Made by a program: the position numbers and the translations under genes
Notes under the pieces: model-generated
Seen by the model: the letters and a program-made list of their open reading frames with translations, nothing else
Databases searched by the model: none
What the model was told of the DNA's origin: nothing
Assembly (NCBI RefSeq): GCF_008802355.1
Contig: NZ_VZRA01000001.1
Location: forward strand, 862,525 to 926,524
Source: Oryzomonas sagensis
Lineage (GTDB): Bacteria > Desulfobacterota > Desulfuromonadia > Geobacterales > Pseudopelobacteraceae
Direction of reading: 5' to 3'
Length of the DNA stretch: 64,000 nucleotides
Shown: positions 9,388 through 18,534 of the stretch, piece after piece
Layout: each line of letters begins with the position of its first letter
Position numbering within the stretch: position 1 is the first letter of the stretch

Positions 9388-10296
9388 TCATTCACCTACC
9401 GCCAAGTGCCGCAAGTTCGCGATGTCCCGCAACGGCGGTGCCCCGAATAACCGGTTGTATTCACGGCTGAACTGGGAAGGGCTCTCGTAGCCCACTTGAA
9501 ATGCCGCGGTCGCCGCATCCATACGCTCTGCCAGCATTAAACGCCTGGCTTCCTGCAGGCGCAGTTGCTTTTGGAATTGTAACGGGCTGAGGGCGGTCAT
9601 CGAGCGGAAGTGATGATGAAACGTCGCGCTGCTCATGCTGGCCTGCTCAGCCAGGTCGTCGATACGCAGCGGCTGGTCGAAGTGGTTCTTCAGCCAGTCG
9701 ACCGCCCGCGCGATCTGATGGCTCTGGCTCCCCACCGATGCTATCTGGCGCAGGTGCGCACCCTGGTCCCCCACAAGCAAGCGATAGGTGATTTCCCTCT
9801 TAATAACCGGCGCAAGGATCGGTATGTCCTTCTCTTCCGCAAGCAAGTCGATCAATCGCTGAAAGGCGCCGACCAGCGGCAACGTCATTTCGCCGAGCAA
9901 CATGCCGCGGCCCGATTGCTGCGCCCGAGGCGGAGGGAGATGACTGTCCACCATCAGCTGTGAGATCTCGCGCTGATCAAGCTTCAATACCAGTCCCAGG
10001 CAGGGTTTCTCCTCGCTCGCTTCGACAATATGCACCATGGTGGGCAGATGTATGGACGTAACCAGATAGTGGCGGGCGTCATAGACATAGGCGTCATCGC
10101 CGAACAACACGCGCTTGGCCCCTTGGGCAACCAGGCAAATGCTCGGTTCGTACAGCGCATTCTGCGGTGGGGTCGGTTTCTCATGTTGATAAAGCGACAG
10201 GCCCGGGATCGCGGATTCAAGCAAGGTGTTTTTCTCGGTCCAGCGGGCAATGCTCTTTCCCAAGGCTTCGACCGCTGTTCCCATGCGGTTGCTCAT
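9388..10296 (-). CDS. AraC family transcriptional regulator (YqhC-like)
   Basis: 302-aa transcription factor. Residues about 20-170 match the AraC-type N-terminal cupin sensor (family AraC_N; LYEPSICLVAQGAKRVLFGDD), and residues about 200-295 hold the double helix-turn-helix (LAEQASMSSATFHHHFRSMT and AFQVGYESPSQFSREYNRLFG). The start ATG at 10296 has an SD GAGAGGGG upstream; the longer frame to 10413 is unsupported. It is divergent from an iron-type alcohol dehydrogenase, the arrangement of yqhC-yqhD, so it probably controls that operon in response to aldehydes (inference). Confidence 0.85.
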   Translation of the reverse strand: MSNRMGTAVEALGKSIARWTEKNTLLESAIPGLSLYQHEKPTPPQNALYEPSICLVAQGAKRVLFGDDAYVYDARHYLVTSIHLPTMVHIVEASEEKPCLGLVLKLDQREISQLMVDSHLPPPRAQQSGRGMLLGEMTLPLVGAFQRLIDLLAEEKDIPILAPVIKREITYRLLVGDQGAHLRQIASVGSQSHQIARAVDWLKNHFDQPLRIDDLAEQASMSSATFHHHFRSMTALSPLQFQKQLRLQEARRLMLAERMDAATAAFQVGYESPSQFSREYNRLFGAPPLRDIANLRHLAVGE

Positions 10297-10525
10297 AATA
10301 AACCCCTCTCGTGCTCGCTTCGTAAATAATCCTTTTAAATAATACCTCGGAAATACTAACAATTCCCTCTCCGCATTACAAACATTTCTATGGCGTCTTT
10401 TAGGATCGGGCAAGAAATTGAGAGGAATGGTCTATAGCATTCGTCCGTTCGGGAGTACTATCCGAATAAAGGGTACACCATACGGAAAAAATGGTTGTAA
10501 CGAACTCACCTCTAAGGAGATTACC

Positions 10526-11713
10526 ATGAAATTTGAATTTCAGAATCCAACCCGTCTGGTCTTTGCCGCCGGCGCCCTCTCTCGCTTGGGCGAGGTGGCA
10601 AGCGCGCACGGTAAACGTGCCCTGCTGGTAACCGGCGGCGGCAGTGTCAAGCGCAGCGGCGTCTTTGATCGTGCCGTTTCCAGCCTGAAGCTTGCCGGTG
10701 TCTCGGTGGTGGAATGTTCCGGCATCGAGCCCAATCCGCGGATCTCGTCGGTGATTCGTGGTGCCGGGATTGCCAGAAGCGAAAAGTGCGATGTGGTCAT
10801 CGCCCTGGGAGGCGGCAGCACCATGGATGCCTCCAAGGTGATCGCGGCGGCTGTTCTCTATGAAGGGGACCCGTGGGACATGTTCCTCCACGGGCAGGCG
10901 AACGTGCATGTACCGGCTTCGGCCCTCCCGGTCATTACCGTGCCGACACTGGCTGCCACCGGCTCGGAGATGAACTGCGGAGCGGTCATCAGCAATGAAG
11001 AGTCGAAAGTGAAGTCGTTCATACAGGCCGACTGCCTCTACCCCAGGGTCGCACTGGTGGACCCGGAGCTGACCCTGACGGTCCCGGCGGATCATACCGC
11101 ATACGGCGTCTGCGACATGATCACCCATGTGACCGAGGGGTACTTCAACGGCGTCGAGGGGACGCCGTTGCAGGACCGCTTTGCCGAGGGGGTCATCCTC
11201 ACCGCCATGGAGTGGGGTAAAAAAACGGTAGCCGACGGCAGTGATATCGAGGCCCGCGCCCAGGTCCAATGGGCATCGGTCGTGGCCCTCAACGGCTGGG
11301 TGCAGATCGGCACCGATGCGGCCTTTCCGGTGCACATGATCGAGCACACGCTGTCCGCCCTCCACGATATCGCCCATGGGGCGGGGCTGGCCGTGGTCAA
11401 TCCGGCCTGGATGCGCTTTGCCGCCAAGGCGCGTCCCGCACGCTTCGCGCAGTTCGCCCAGCGCATCTTCGGGGTGCCGGCCCGGCCGGGGGACGAGCTC
11501 GGCTGCGCCATTGAAGGCATCGAGCGCTTCGAGGGGTTCCTCGCCTCCATCGGCTGCCCGGTGCGGCTGTCGCAGTTGGGCATCGGCGCTGCCCTGCTTC
11601 AGCAGTACGCTCAGGATACGCTGCACATCGTCCACGACGACCAGGGGCGTCTCCCCGGTTGTCCGCCCATGGGCGGAGCGGACATCGTCGACGTCCTGCG
11701 TTCGGCACTGTAA
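10526..11713 (+). CDS. Iron-containing alcohol dehydrogenase (YqhD-like)
   Basis: NAD(P)-dependent reduction of aldehydes or oxidation of alcohols, family III Fe-ADH. The cofactor motif [12 protein letters not shown] is at about residues 92-103, and [13 protein letters not shown] follows. The metal ligands are consistent with D/H positions in the C-terminal helical domain, including [16 protein letters not shown], which carries two His. Length 395 aa is typical (about 385-390). ATG at 10526 is preceded by AAGGAGA. First gene of an operon with an exported cupin and an exported CMD protein; regulated by the divergent AraC factor. Confidence 0.9.
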   Translation: MKFEFQNPTRLVFAAGALSRLGEVASAHGKRALLVTGGGSVKRSGVFDRAVSSLKLAGVSVVECSGIEPNPRISSVIRGAGIARSEKCDVVIALGGGSTMDASKVIAAAVLYEGDPWDMFLHGQANVHVPASALPVITVPTLAATGSEMNCGAVISNEESKVKSFIQADCLYPRVALVDPELTLTVPADHTAYGVCDMITHVTEGYFNGVEGTPLQDRFAEGVILTAMEWGKKTVADGSDIEARAQVQWASVVALNGWVQIGTDAAFPVHMIEHTLSALHDIAHGAGLAVVNPAWMRFAAKARPARFAQFAQRIFGVPARPGDELGCAIEGIERFEGFLASIGCPVRLSQLGIGAALLQQYAQDTLHIVHDDQGRLPGCPPMGGADIVDVLRSAL

Positions 11714-11778
11714 CGGTTCCGGGTTGGGCCTTGCGGCAGCAAAATGATGGAGTCACGAACCGTCGAAGGAGATTGTAC

Positions 11779-12294
11779 ATGAAGACCACAGCAGTGCTTT
11801 TTTTGTCGCTTTTACTTGTCATTGCGGCGGGTGTTGTTACGGGCCGGGCATCGGCCGCCGAAGCAAGCAAGCCGTCGCAGAGCATATCCCCGGCCGGTTC
11901 ACAGCCTTCCGTCAAAGGACCTGCCGCATATTTTACCGGTCAGGTCCGTGTTGCCCCCCTCTTCCCGGCACATGATGCGGCGCCCTATTCAGGTGGCCAG
12001 GTCACCTTCGAGCCGGGGGCCAGGTCCGCATGGCATACTCACCCGACAGGGCAGCATCTGCTCGTTACCGCCGGTGTCGGCCGGACCCAGGAATGGGGCG
12101 GCCCGATCGTTGAAATCAAGGCGGGAGACGTGATCTGGTGCCCGCCAGGGGTAAAGCACTGGCACGGGGCCGCACCCGCTACCGCAATGACCCATATCGC
12201 CATCACGGGTACCGTCAACGGCAAGAACGTCGAATGGCTGGAAAAGGTCACCGACGAGCAATACAACGGCAAACAGGGACGTACCCATGAATAG
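11779..12294 (+). CDS. Exported cupin-domain protein
   Basis: 171 aa with an N-terminal signal peptide ([18 protein letters not shown], cleavage expected after ASA near residue 26). The remaining protein is a single cupin: [20 protein letters not shown] holds the first metal motif (two His and a Gln/His), and [15 protein letters not shown] holds the second. The ORF starts after a GAAGGAGA SD. Its stop overlaps the next start by 8 bp, indicating coupled translation. Periplasmic cupins with CMD partners occur in many proteobacteria, but the reaction is unknown. Confidence 0.82.
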   Translation: MKTTAVLFLSLLLVIAAGVVTGRASAAEASKPSQSISPAGSQPSVKGPAAYFTGQVRVAPLFPAHDAAPYSGGQVTFEPGARSAWHTHPTGQHLLVTAGVGRTQEWGGPIVEIKAGDVIWCPPGVKHWHGAAPATAMTHIAITGTVNGKNVEWLEKVTDEQYNGKQGRTHE

Positions 12295-13030
12295 GAACAT
12301 CAGTGTATTCCCGGCCGTCACGCTTGCCGCATTGTGCTGTTTTTCCACTATTTCGGAGGCGCAAAACATGGACAAGAATCTGGCTCTGAACGCCAAACAG
12401 CAAGGTATCGTCACCATTGCGGCCTTTACCGCCACCGGTGATCTGGAGCGGCTGAAGCCGGCATTGCATGAAGGCCTGGATGCCGGTCTGACCGTGAATG
12501 AAATCAAGGAGATCCTGGTGCAGTTGTATGCCTATACGGGGTTCCCGCGCAGCCTGAACGCGCTCAACGCCTTCATGGGCGTTATGGAAGAGCGGGGCCG
12601 GAAGGGGATCAGGGACAAGGCCGGCGAGGAGGCACGCCCCTTTCCCGCCACTAAAAGCAGCATGGAGCTTGGCACGGAAATCCAGACACGCCTGGCAGGA
12701 AAGCCGGTCACCGGGGCGATCTATACCTTTGCTCCCGCCATCGACCGGTTTTTGAAAGGACACCTGTTCGGAGATATCTTTGGGCGCGACAATCTGGACT
12801 TCCAGAACAGGGAGCTTGCCACTATTTCGGCTCTGGCCAACATGAAAGGCGTCGATCCCCAGCTGCAGGCCCATTTTGCCATCGGGTTCAACACCGGGCT
12901 CACAGAGGCTCAGATGAGGGGCCTGATAACCGTTTTCACGGTCAGGGTCGGTGAGAAAGAAGCCGAAAATGCCAATGACCTTTTGGGGAAGGCTCTCAGC
13001 AGCAGGGCAAAAGAGCGATCACTGAAATAA
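12287..13030 (+). CDS. Exported carboxymuconolactone decarboxylase (CMD) family protein
   Basis: 247 aa with a short signal peptide ([16 protein letters not shown]; cleavage near SEA-QN, residue 25) and two CMD-type helical repeats, at about residues 40-105 ([19 protein letters not shown]) and 160-230 ([35 protein letters not shown]). No AhpD CxxC pair is present, so it is not a thiol peroxidase. Export is unusual for this family. The gene closes the adh-cupin-CMD operon, with a terminator 66 bp later. Substrate not known. Confidence 0.82.
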   Translation: MNRNISVFPAVTLAALCCFSTISEAQNMDKNLALNAKQQGIVTIAAFTATGDLERLKPALHEGLDAGLTVNEIKEILVQLYAYTGFPRSLNALNAFMGVMEERGRKGIRDKAGEEARPFPATKSSMELGTEIQTRLAGKPVTGAIYTFAPAIDRFLKGHLFGDIFGRDNLDFQNRELATISALANMKGVDPQLQAHFAIGFNTGLTEAQMRGLITVFTVRVGEKEAENANDLLGKALSSRAKERSLK

Positions 13031-13095
13031 ATCATGAAAATATGGCCTCCTCCCGGGAAACCGGTCCAGATTCTGGGGGAGTCCAGTGGGAACGA

Positions 13096-13129
13096 AACCC
13101 CTTCAGATCCGATTCTGAAGGGGTTTTTT
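13096..13129 (+). terminator. Terminator after the adh-cupin-CMD operon
   Basis: AACCCCTTCAGA and TCTGAAGGGGTT are perfect 12-bp arms around a 6-base loop, followed by a T-run to 13129. A strong intrinsic terminator. Confidence 0.9.
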
Positions 13130-13323
13130 GTTCATAGATGACCTGGTCGGCACGGCTCTGCCGAATAGGGGACCATGTCCGAAAATGGCAAGCACGGGTG
13201 CGCCGCACTATGGTATATTTCTTTTATCGAGCAGGACGTTCGATGAAAGAGGGGGCCGCCCTGGCGTTCCTCTGCTACCCTGAGCCTGTGCACTTTGCTT
13301 GAGACGATAGGGGAGGAAAAACT

Positions 13324-13836
13324 ATGAAACGGTATTGCACCATCCTGACGCCTCTGGGAGAAATGATCGCAGCGGTGGAGCAGGAACACCTCTGCGGACT
13401 CTGGTTTGTCGGTCAGAAACATGCCCCGGAACATTTCCGCGAGTGGCTGCCAGACCCGGATCATCAGGTTTTCACGGCGCTACGGGGGCAACTGGACGCC
13501 TATTTTGCCGGTCGACTGCGCCGGTTCGATCTGCCGGTCGCCCCTCGGGGAACGCCGTTTCAAATGGCGACATGGGCGTTGTTGCGTGCCATCCCCCCGG
13601 GGACGGTCACCACATACGGCGCCCTGGCCCGGCAACTGGCCCCGGAGCGCGAAGGGCGCATGACCTCTGCCCGGGCGGTGGGCGGTGCCGTGGGGCGCAA
13701 TCCGATCAGCATCGTCATCCCCTGCCACCGCGTCGTGGGGGCGAATGGCTCCCTGACCGGTTATGCCGGCGGCCTGGAGCGCAAGGTCGCCCTGCTGACC
13801 CTGGAGAACGTTGCAAACTTGAAGATTTCAATCTAG
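13324..13836 (+). CDS. ogt: Methylated-DNA--protein-cysteine S-methyltransferase
   Basis: Suicide repair of O6-alkylguanine. The acceptor Cys is in [10 protein letters not shown] near residue 140, and the helix-turn-helix [14 protein letters not shown] lies before it. Length 170 aa matches Ogt rather than Ada. The ATG at 13324 is preceded by GAGGAAAA. The gap from 13031 holds only the terminator and a 190-bp region with no clear feature. Confidence 0.96.
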   Translation: MKRYCTILTPLGEMIAAVEQEHLCGLWFVGQKHAPEHFREWLPDPDHQVFTALRGQLDAYFAGRLRRFDLPVAPRGTPFQMATWALLRAIPPGTVTTYGALARQLAPEREGRMTSARAVGGAVGRNPISIVIPCHRVVGANGSLTGYAGGLERKVALLTLENVANLKISI

Positions 13837-13927
13837 AATAAGACGCATTGGTTGTCAGGGGGCCGTTTGAAGCATATGTATCCTTTTCCGGTTGATTTCA
13901 TGAGGCACACGCATTAAAGATCTCGCT

Positions 13928-15649
13928 TTGTTAGTTCCATACCTGGGAGCGCTCTGCCGCCGTTATGCCGGCGGTGCTCTCTTTCTCCTGCTGACCAACG
14001 GCTTTGCCCTGCTGATCCCCTGGTTCATGAAGCTGGCCGTGGAGGGATTGCAGCATCCGGCCGCCGTACGCCTCTCCCCTGCCGCCTGCGCCGCGGTGAT
14101 CGTTGCCTTGGCTTTGGCGCACTGCATCACCCGCATCTTTTCCCGCACCCTGATCCTCAACGCGGCCCGCATCATTGAGTTCCGTATCCGTGACGATCTT
14201 TTTCGCCGCCTGATGCTCCTCGATCTGCAGTATTTTTCCCGCAGCAGGACCGGCGACATTCTCTCCCGATTCTCCAACGACCTGACCAACGTCCGCATGC
14301 TGACCGGATTCGGGGCCATGAGCGCCGTAAACACCGTAATCCTTTATCTGGCGGCGGTGACGCTGATGGTGCGCATCCAGCCCTGGCTGACCCTGTGGGC
14401 CATACTGCCCTTTCCCCTGATGGTGCTGGTGGTCAGGCGGATCAGCCAGAGCATGTTCCTGCGCTCCCTGGCGGCCCAGGAGGAGTTGGCCCGCCTGTCG
14501 AGCATGGCCGAGGAGTCCGTCTCGGCGGTACGTCTGATCAAATCCTATTGCCGCGAAGATCATTTTCTGGGCCTTTTTGAAGCCATGTCCGGCAGCTATC
14601 TGCACCACAACCTGCGCCTGGCCCGGCTGCGCGGACTCGTCTTGCCGGTAATGGCTGCCGCCACCGGGGCCGGCACGCTGGTGGTGGTCTTTCTGGGGGG
14701 GCGCCTGGTCATTGCCGGGGCCATGACCTTGGGGGATTTTGTCGCCTTCAGCGGCTATCTGACCATGTTGGTTTGGCCGACGGCGGTGCTGGGGTGGATA
14801 CTGACCCTGGCCCAGCGCGGCGCGGCCTCAATGGCGCGTCTGGCCGTGATTCTGACGGCCGAGCCGTCGGTTGGGGATGCGGCCGACGCGGAACCCCTTG
14901 AGGAGGTGCGGCAGGGGATCGAGTTTCGCGAACTGACCTTCGGCTACGGGAATGAGACCGTGCTGGAGCGGATTTCCCTCCATATTGCGCCGGGTGAAAA
15001 GGTGGGGATCACCGGGGAGGTCGGCAGCGGCAAGTCCACGCTCCTCAGGCTGCTGCTGCGGCTCGTGCCGGTGGGTGACGGGATGCTGTTTCTGGACGGC
15101 CGGGATATCAACCGCATCGCCCTGAACAGCCTGCGGCGCCTGATCGGATATGTGCCCCAGGAAGCCTTTCTCTTCTCCCGCAACATCCGGGAGAATATCG
15201 CCTATGGCCTGGCGGCGGGAGCCGAGGGGGCCATTATCGCCGACGCGGCGCGGCAGGCCGGGTTCCTGGAGGATGTGGGCAACTTTCACGACGGACTGGA
15301 CACCATGGTGGGAGAAAAAGGCGTGATGTTGTCGGGCGGGCAGAAACAGCGGCTGTCCATCGCCCGGGCGCTGGCGACGGACCCGCGCATCCTGGTGCTG
15401 GACGACCCGCTTTCGGCCGTTGATGCCGGTCACGAGGAAGAGATCCTGGCGCAACTGGGGGTGTTCTACCGTAACAGGACCGTGGTGATCGTTTCGCACC
15501 GCCTGTCGGCTTTTCGCGATTGCGACCGGGTCGTTGTGCTGAAAAACGGCGGGATCGCCGAACAGGGAAGGCCTGCCGACCTGTTGGCGCAGGGTGGGCT
15601 GTATGCGCAGATGTATCGAAGCCAGCGTTTGCAGGAGGAACTGTTATAG
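13928..15649 (+). CDS. ABC transporter, fused membrane and ATPase domains (MsbA-like exporter)
   Basis: Type I exporter half-transporter of 573 aa, forming a homodimer in the inner membrane. Six membrane segments lie within residues 1-290. The ATPase domain has Walker A GEVGSGKST near residue 360, signature LSGGQKQR near 475, and Walker B ILVLDDPLSAVD near 495, with switch His in VIVSHR. Substrate unknown (lipid or small molecule). The start is unclear: the frame is open from 13904, with no ATG. TTG at 13928 is used here, but ATT at 13913 has a GAGG 7 bases upstream and gives IKDLALLVPYL, a normal N-terminus for the family. Confidence 0.9.
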   Translation: MLVPYLGALCRRYAGGALFLLLTNGFALLIPWFMKLAVEGLQHPAAVRLSPAACAAVIVALALAHCITRIFSRTLILNAARIIEFRIRDDLFRRLMLLDLQYFSRSRTGDILSRFSNDLTNVRMLTGFGAMSAVNTVILYLAAVTLMVRIQPWLTLWAILPFPLMVLVVRRISQSMFLRSLAAQEELARLSSMAEESVSAVRLIKSYCREDHFLGLFEAMSGSYLHHNLRLARLRGLVLPVMAAATGAGTLVVVFLGGRLVIAGAMTLGDFVAFSGYLTMLVWPTAVLGWILTLAQRGAASMARLAVILTAEPSVGDAADAEPLEEVRQGIEFRELTFGYGNETVLERISLHIAPGEKVGITGEVGSGKSTLLRLLLRLVPVGDGMLFLDGRDINRIALNSLRRLIGYVPQEAFLFSRNIRENIAYGLAAGAEGAIIADAARQAGFLEDVGNFHDGLDTMVGEKGVMLSGGQKQRLSIARALATDPRILVLDDPLSAVDAGHEEEILAQLGVFYRNRTVVIVSHRLSAFRDCDRVVVLKNGGIAEQGRPADLLAQGGLYAQMYRSQRLQEELL

Positions 15650-15689
15650 CCGCGCGCTCCGGCTGACCGCTGCGGGGGCGGCTCAGGGC

Positions 15690-16961
15690 CTAAAACGGGT
15701 AGCCCAAGCCGACGAATATGGCCGGGCCATCCCGGCCGATCCCCATATCGACCCGGCCGATGATGTTCGGCCGGACAATGGCGCGGAAGCCGACGCCGGG
15801 GTTGAACTCGAAATTGTTGGCGCGGGCCTTGTCAAACGCCTCCATCACCGCCCCCAGATCGACGAACGGGGCGACCTCCCAATCTGCGGTTACGTTGAAT
15901 ATCTCCCAGCGGAAAAGCCTGATTCGTTCCTCAAGGTTGCAGAGCAGGAAGCTGTTGTCGATGAAACGGTTCCGGCCATACCCCCGCAGGGTGGTCTCCC
16001 CCCCCAGGATACTCTGTTCCAGGAAAGGAACGTCTTTCCCCAGGGTCTGATTGTACATAAGGCGAAAGACGCTGACGTAGCGGGCGTCGTCCAGGGGGAA
16101 GAACCCCTTGGCTTCTGCCTCGTAATGGCGGAAGTCCGCTGCTCCGCCGAGAGCCTTGAACGTGGGCTCAAAGGTGACCTTGGCAAAACCCCCGAAGGTC
16201 GGAGTGGTGGCGGAGTCCAGCGTGCTGTAGACCAGGGAGATGCGTTGGGAATGGGTGGCGAATCCGTTTATCCCCGGCACGTGCCCCGCGCTGAACTGGT
16301 CTTTGATATAGGGGATTCCCTTGACCGCGCCCGGGTCGATACCGACATCACGGTACCGTTCCCCCAGGACCACCTGGAAGTGGCGACCGATGTCATAGCC
16401 TACGGACAGGTTGAAACCGATTTCCGCGTCGGTGTAATTGGTTTCCCGTTGTTTGGGGCTCTTGGCTTCGAAACCGAAGAAACGGGCGGAGCCGTCGTTG
16501 AAGAGATAGGTCACGAGGTTCAATTCCAGATGCTTGTCAAAAAAGGTCTTATCGTGGAGTTTGATCTCGTAATCGTTGTTGATGATGGTGGATTGGGAGA
16601 GGTTGATCTCGGCGTTCCGGTCGGGAGTGGGATAAAATGCGCCGTACAGGGACGTGGTGACGCCGAAATTCGTGTTATGGTTCACCTGGGGGGCCAGGAG
16701 GGCGTTGATCTCGTCGTTTTTGTTGTGGAAGAGGAATGCGGTCAACGCGCCGGCGGTTATCCCCTCGTTGGGGCTGGAGGCAATGACCGGCAGCGGTATG
16801 GCGACCGCCTTGACCGGGGTGTTGCCGGTATAGGACGCAAATATGCCGGGGACCTTTTCCCGCGGGATATAGCTCGTACAGCCGCCGAGCAGCACCGCAA
16901 GGAACAGGAAAAATGTAAACGGAATCAGGCTTCTGCCTGGCATGTGGCACGATTTTGACAT
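15690..16961 (-). CDS. BamA/TamA family outer-membrane beta-barrel protein (bacterial surface antigen D15 type)
   Basis: 423 aa with a lipobox-like N-terminus (FLFLAVLLGGC) and then alternating beta strands through the rest, ending in FVGLGYPF with the aromatic C-terminus of outer-membrane barrels. The ILGGETTLRGYGRNRF stretch around residue 310 is the L6-type loop (RGY) typical of the D15/Omp85 family. No POTRA domains are seen, so the protein is a barrel-only relative. The start could be 16943, 16961 or 16979. It is convergent with the ABC exporter and divergent from the histidine kinase. Role: perhaps insertion or export of a surface protein or lipid (inference). Confidence 0.72.
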   Translation of the reverse strand: MSKSCHMPGRSLIPFTFFLFLAVLLGGCTSYIPREKVPGIFASYTGNTPVKAVAIPLPVIASSPNEGITAGALTAFLFHNKNDEINALLAPQVNHNTNFGVTTSLYGAFYPTPDRNAEINLSQSTIINNDYEIKLHDKTFFDKHLELNLVTYLFNDGSARFFGFEAKSPKQRETNYTDAEIGFNLSVGYDIGRHFQVVLGERYRDVGIDPGAVKGIPYIKDQFSAGHVPGINGFATHSQRISLVYSTLDSATTPTFGGFAKVTFEPTFKALGGAADFRHYEAEAKGFFPLDDARYVSVFRLMYNQTLGKDVPFLEQSILGGETTLRGYGRNRFIDNSFLLCNLEERIRLFRWEIFNVTADWEVAPFVDLGAVMEAFDKARANNFEFNPGVGFRAIVRPNIIGRVDMGIGRDGPAIFVGLGYPF

Positions 16962-17028
16962 AAGTGATATATGTATCATTCTGTCGAGCAGAGTGTCAAC
17001 GCCGCAGTTGTGAACAAGGTTATAGCGC

Positions 17029-17057
17029 TTGTTTCTGGCGTCCCCCTGAGCTATACT
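17029..17057 (+). promoter_or_regulatory. Putative sigma-70 promoter for the histidine kinase operon
   Basis: TTGTTT (17029-17034), 17-base spacer, TATACT (17052-17057), 31 bases before the kinase start. The -10 matches 5 of 6; the -35 is weaker. Confidence 0.45.
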
Positions 17058-17088
17058 TTTGCATTATTCCGGCTAGGTAAGGGTCTCC

Positions 17089-18534
17089 ATGAAGCTCAAC
17101 GCCAAACTCGTCATTATCATGCTCACGCTGCTGGTGCTGGCCATGCTGACCCTCTTTATCCTCAACCAGTCCGCCCAGGACGACCTGGTGCGCGAGATCC
17201 AGGAAAGCTCCCAGGAGATCTCCAAAGCGGTCCAGATGAGTATCGCGGATCTTACCTCGGACGCGGAGACCTCCCGCCTCACCGATTATCTCCACAATGC
17301 CCGCGACAAGGGCATCAATGAAATCAACATCATCAGCAATGAAGGAGAGATCATCGACTCCTCCGACCCCGAGAAGATCGGCAAGAAGCGGGAGGTGAAG
17401 AAGCTGGAAAAGGGCATCCGGGCGGTCCAGCGCCCCATCGGCGGTTCCCTGCTTTCCCAGAGGCCCTATGAGGTGGTGGTTCCGGTCATCGTGGGCGATG
17501 AACAGCTTGGCTATGTGCAGATCAACATGCTGCTGGACAAGATTCGCGACATCCAGCATGCCAATTTCATCCGCCGCTTGTTTGCCACCAGCATGGTGTT
17601 CGTGGTCGGTATCGCCCTGACCATCTTTCTGGCGCGCCGTTATACGGACCCGATCCATCGGTTGGTCGATGTCTTCAAGCGGGTTTCGTCGGGGGATCTG
17701 TCGGTGACCATCACCGCCGACAGCAAGGATGAGATCGGCGATCTGGCCACCGGCTTCAATACCATGGTGGAGAAGCTGCGTGAACGCGAGGTGTTGGAAA
17801 AACGGCTCTATGAGGCCGAGCATCTCTCCCGTGTCGGCCAGTTGGCGTCGGGCATTGCCCATGAGATCCGTAACCCTCTGAACTATATAAGCCTTGCCAT
17901 CGACCACTTGCGGGCCGACATGCTCCCCCTGTGCGGCGAGCGCCAGGAAGAATTGGAGGATCTGGCCGGCAAGATCAAGGAAGAGGTGCGCCGGGCCAAC
18001 TATATGGTGCTCAACTTCATGAACTACGGGCGGCCGCTCAAGCTGCGCCGGGTGCTGATCCCCTATGAAGACATCCTGGCAAAGACCTTGCCGCTCCTGA
18101 ACGAGCGGCTGTCGGAGCAGCGCGTCGTCCTGGAGCAGCGTCTTGCCCCCGGCCTGCCGCCCCTGTGGGTCGATCAGGAGTTGCTGCGCAACTGCATCAT
18201 CAACTTCGTCAGCAATGCCGCCCAGGCCATGAATGAGGGGGGCACCATCATCCTGGGGGCTGCCAGGGACGAGGCGTCCGGGCGGGTGCGCTTGACCTTT
18301 GCCGATCAGGGCAAGGGGATCAGCGCGGAAGATCTTGCCAAGATATTCCAGCCCTATTTTACCACCAAAGATGTGGGCATCGGCCTGGGCCTGGCGATAA
18401 CCGAGCGTATCATCAAGGAGCATGGCGGCGAAATTCTGGTGGAAAGCCGGCTTGGCGAAGGCACGACATTTACCGTGACGCTGCCGCTTCAGCCGGAGGA
18501 GCCGGACAATTCCACAGAACAGGGGGCCGTGTAG
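17089..18534 (+). CDS. Sensor histidine kinase (double-TM, HAMP, HisKA, HATPase)
   Basis: 481-aa membrane kinase. Two transmembrane segments (residues about 7-28 and 163-183) bracket a periplasmic sensor of about 130 aa. A HAMP linker follows (RRYTDPIHRLVDVFKRVSSGDL), then the H-box GIAHEIRNPLNYISLAIDHL near residue 255, N-box INFVSNAAQAM near 370 and G boxes DQGKGI and GIGLGLA. Stop and next start overlap by one base (the G of TAG and GTG). Partner of the NtrC-type regulator downstream. Signal unknown. Confidence 0.93.
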   Translation: MKLNAKLVIIMLTLLVLAMLTLFILNQSAQDDLVREIQESSQEISKAVQMSIADLTSDAETSRLTDYLHNARDKGINEINIISNEGEIIDSSDPEKIGKKREVKKLEKGIRAVQRPIGGSLLSQRPYEVVVPVIVGDEQLGYVQINMLLDKIRDIQHANFIRRLFATSMVFVVGIALTIFLARRYTDPIHRLVDVFKRVSSGDLSVTITADSKDEIGDLATGFNTMVEKLREREVLEKRLYEAEHLSRVGQLASGIAHEIRNPLNYISLAIDHLRADMLPLCGERQEELEDLAGKIKEEVRRANYMVLNFMNYGRPLKLRRVLIPYEDILAKTLPLLNERLSEQRVVLEQRLAPGLPPLWVDQELLRNCIINFVSNAAQAMNEGGTIILGAARDEASGRVRLTFADQGKGISAEDLAKIFQPYFTTKDVGIGLGLAITERIIKEHGGEILVESRLGEGTTFTVTLPLQPEEPDNSTEQGAV

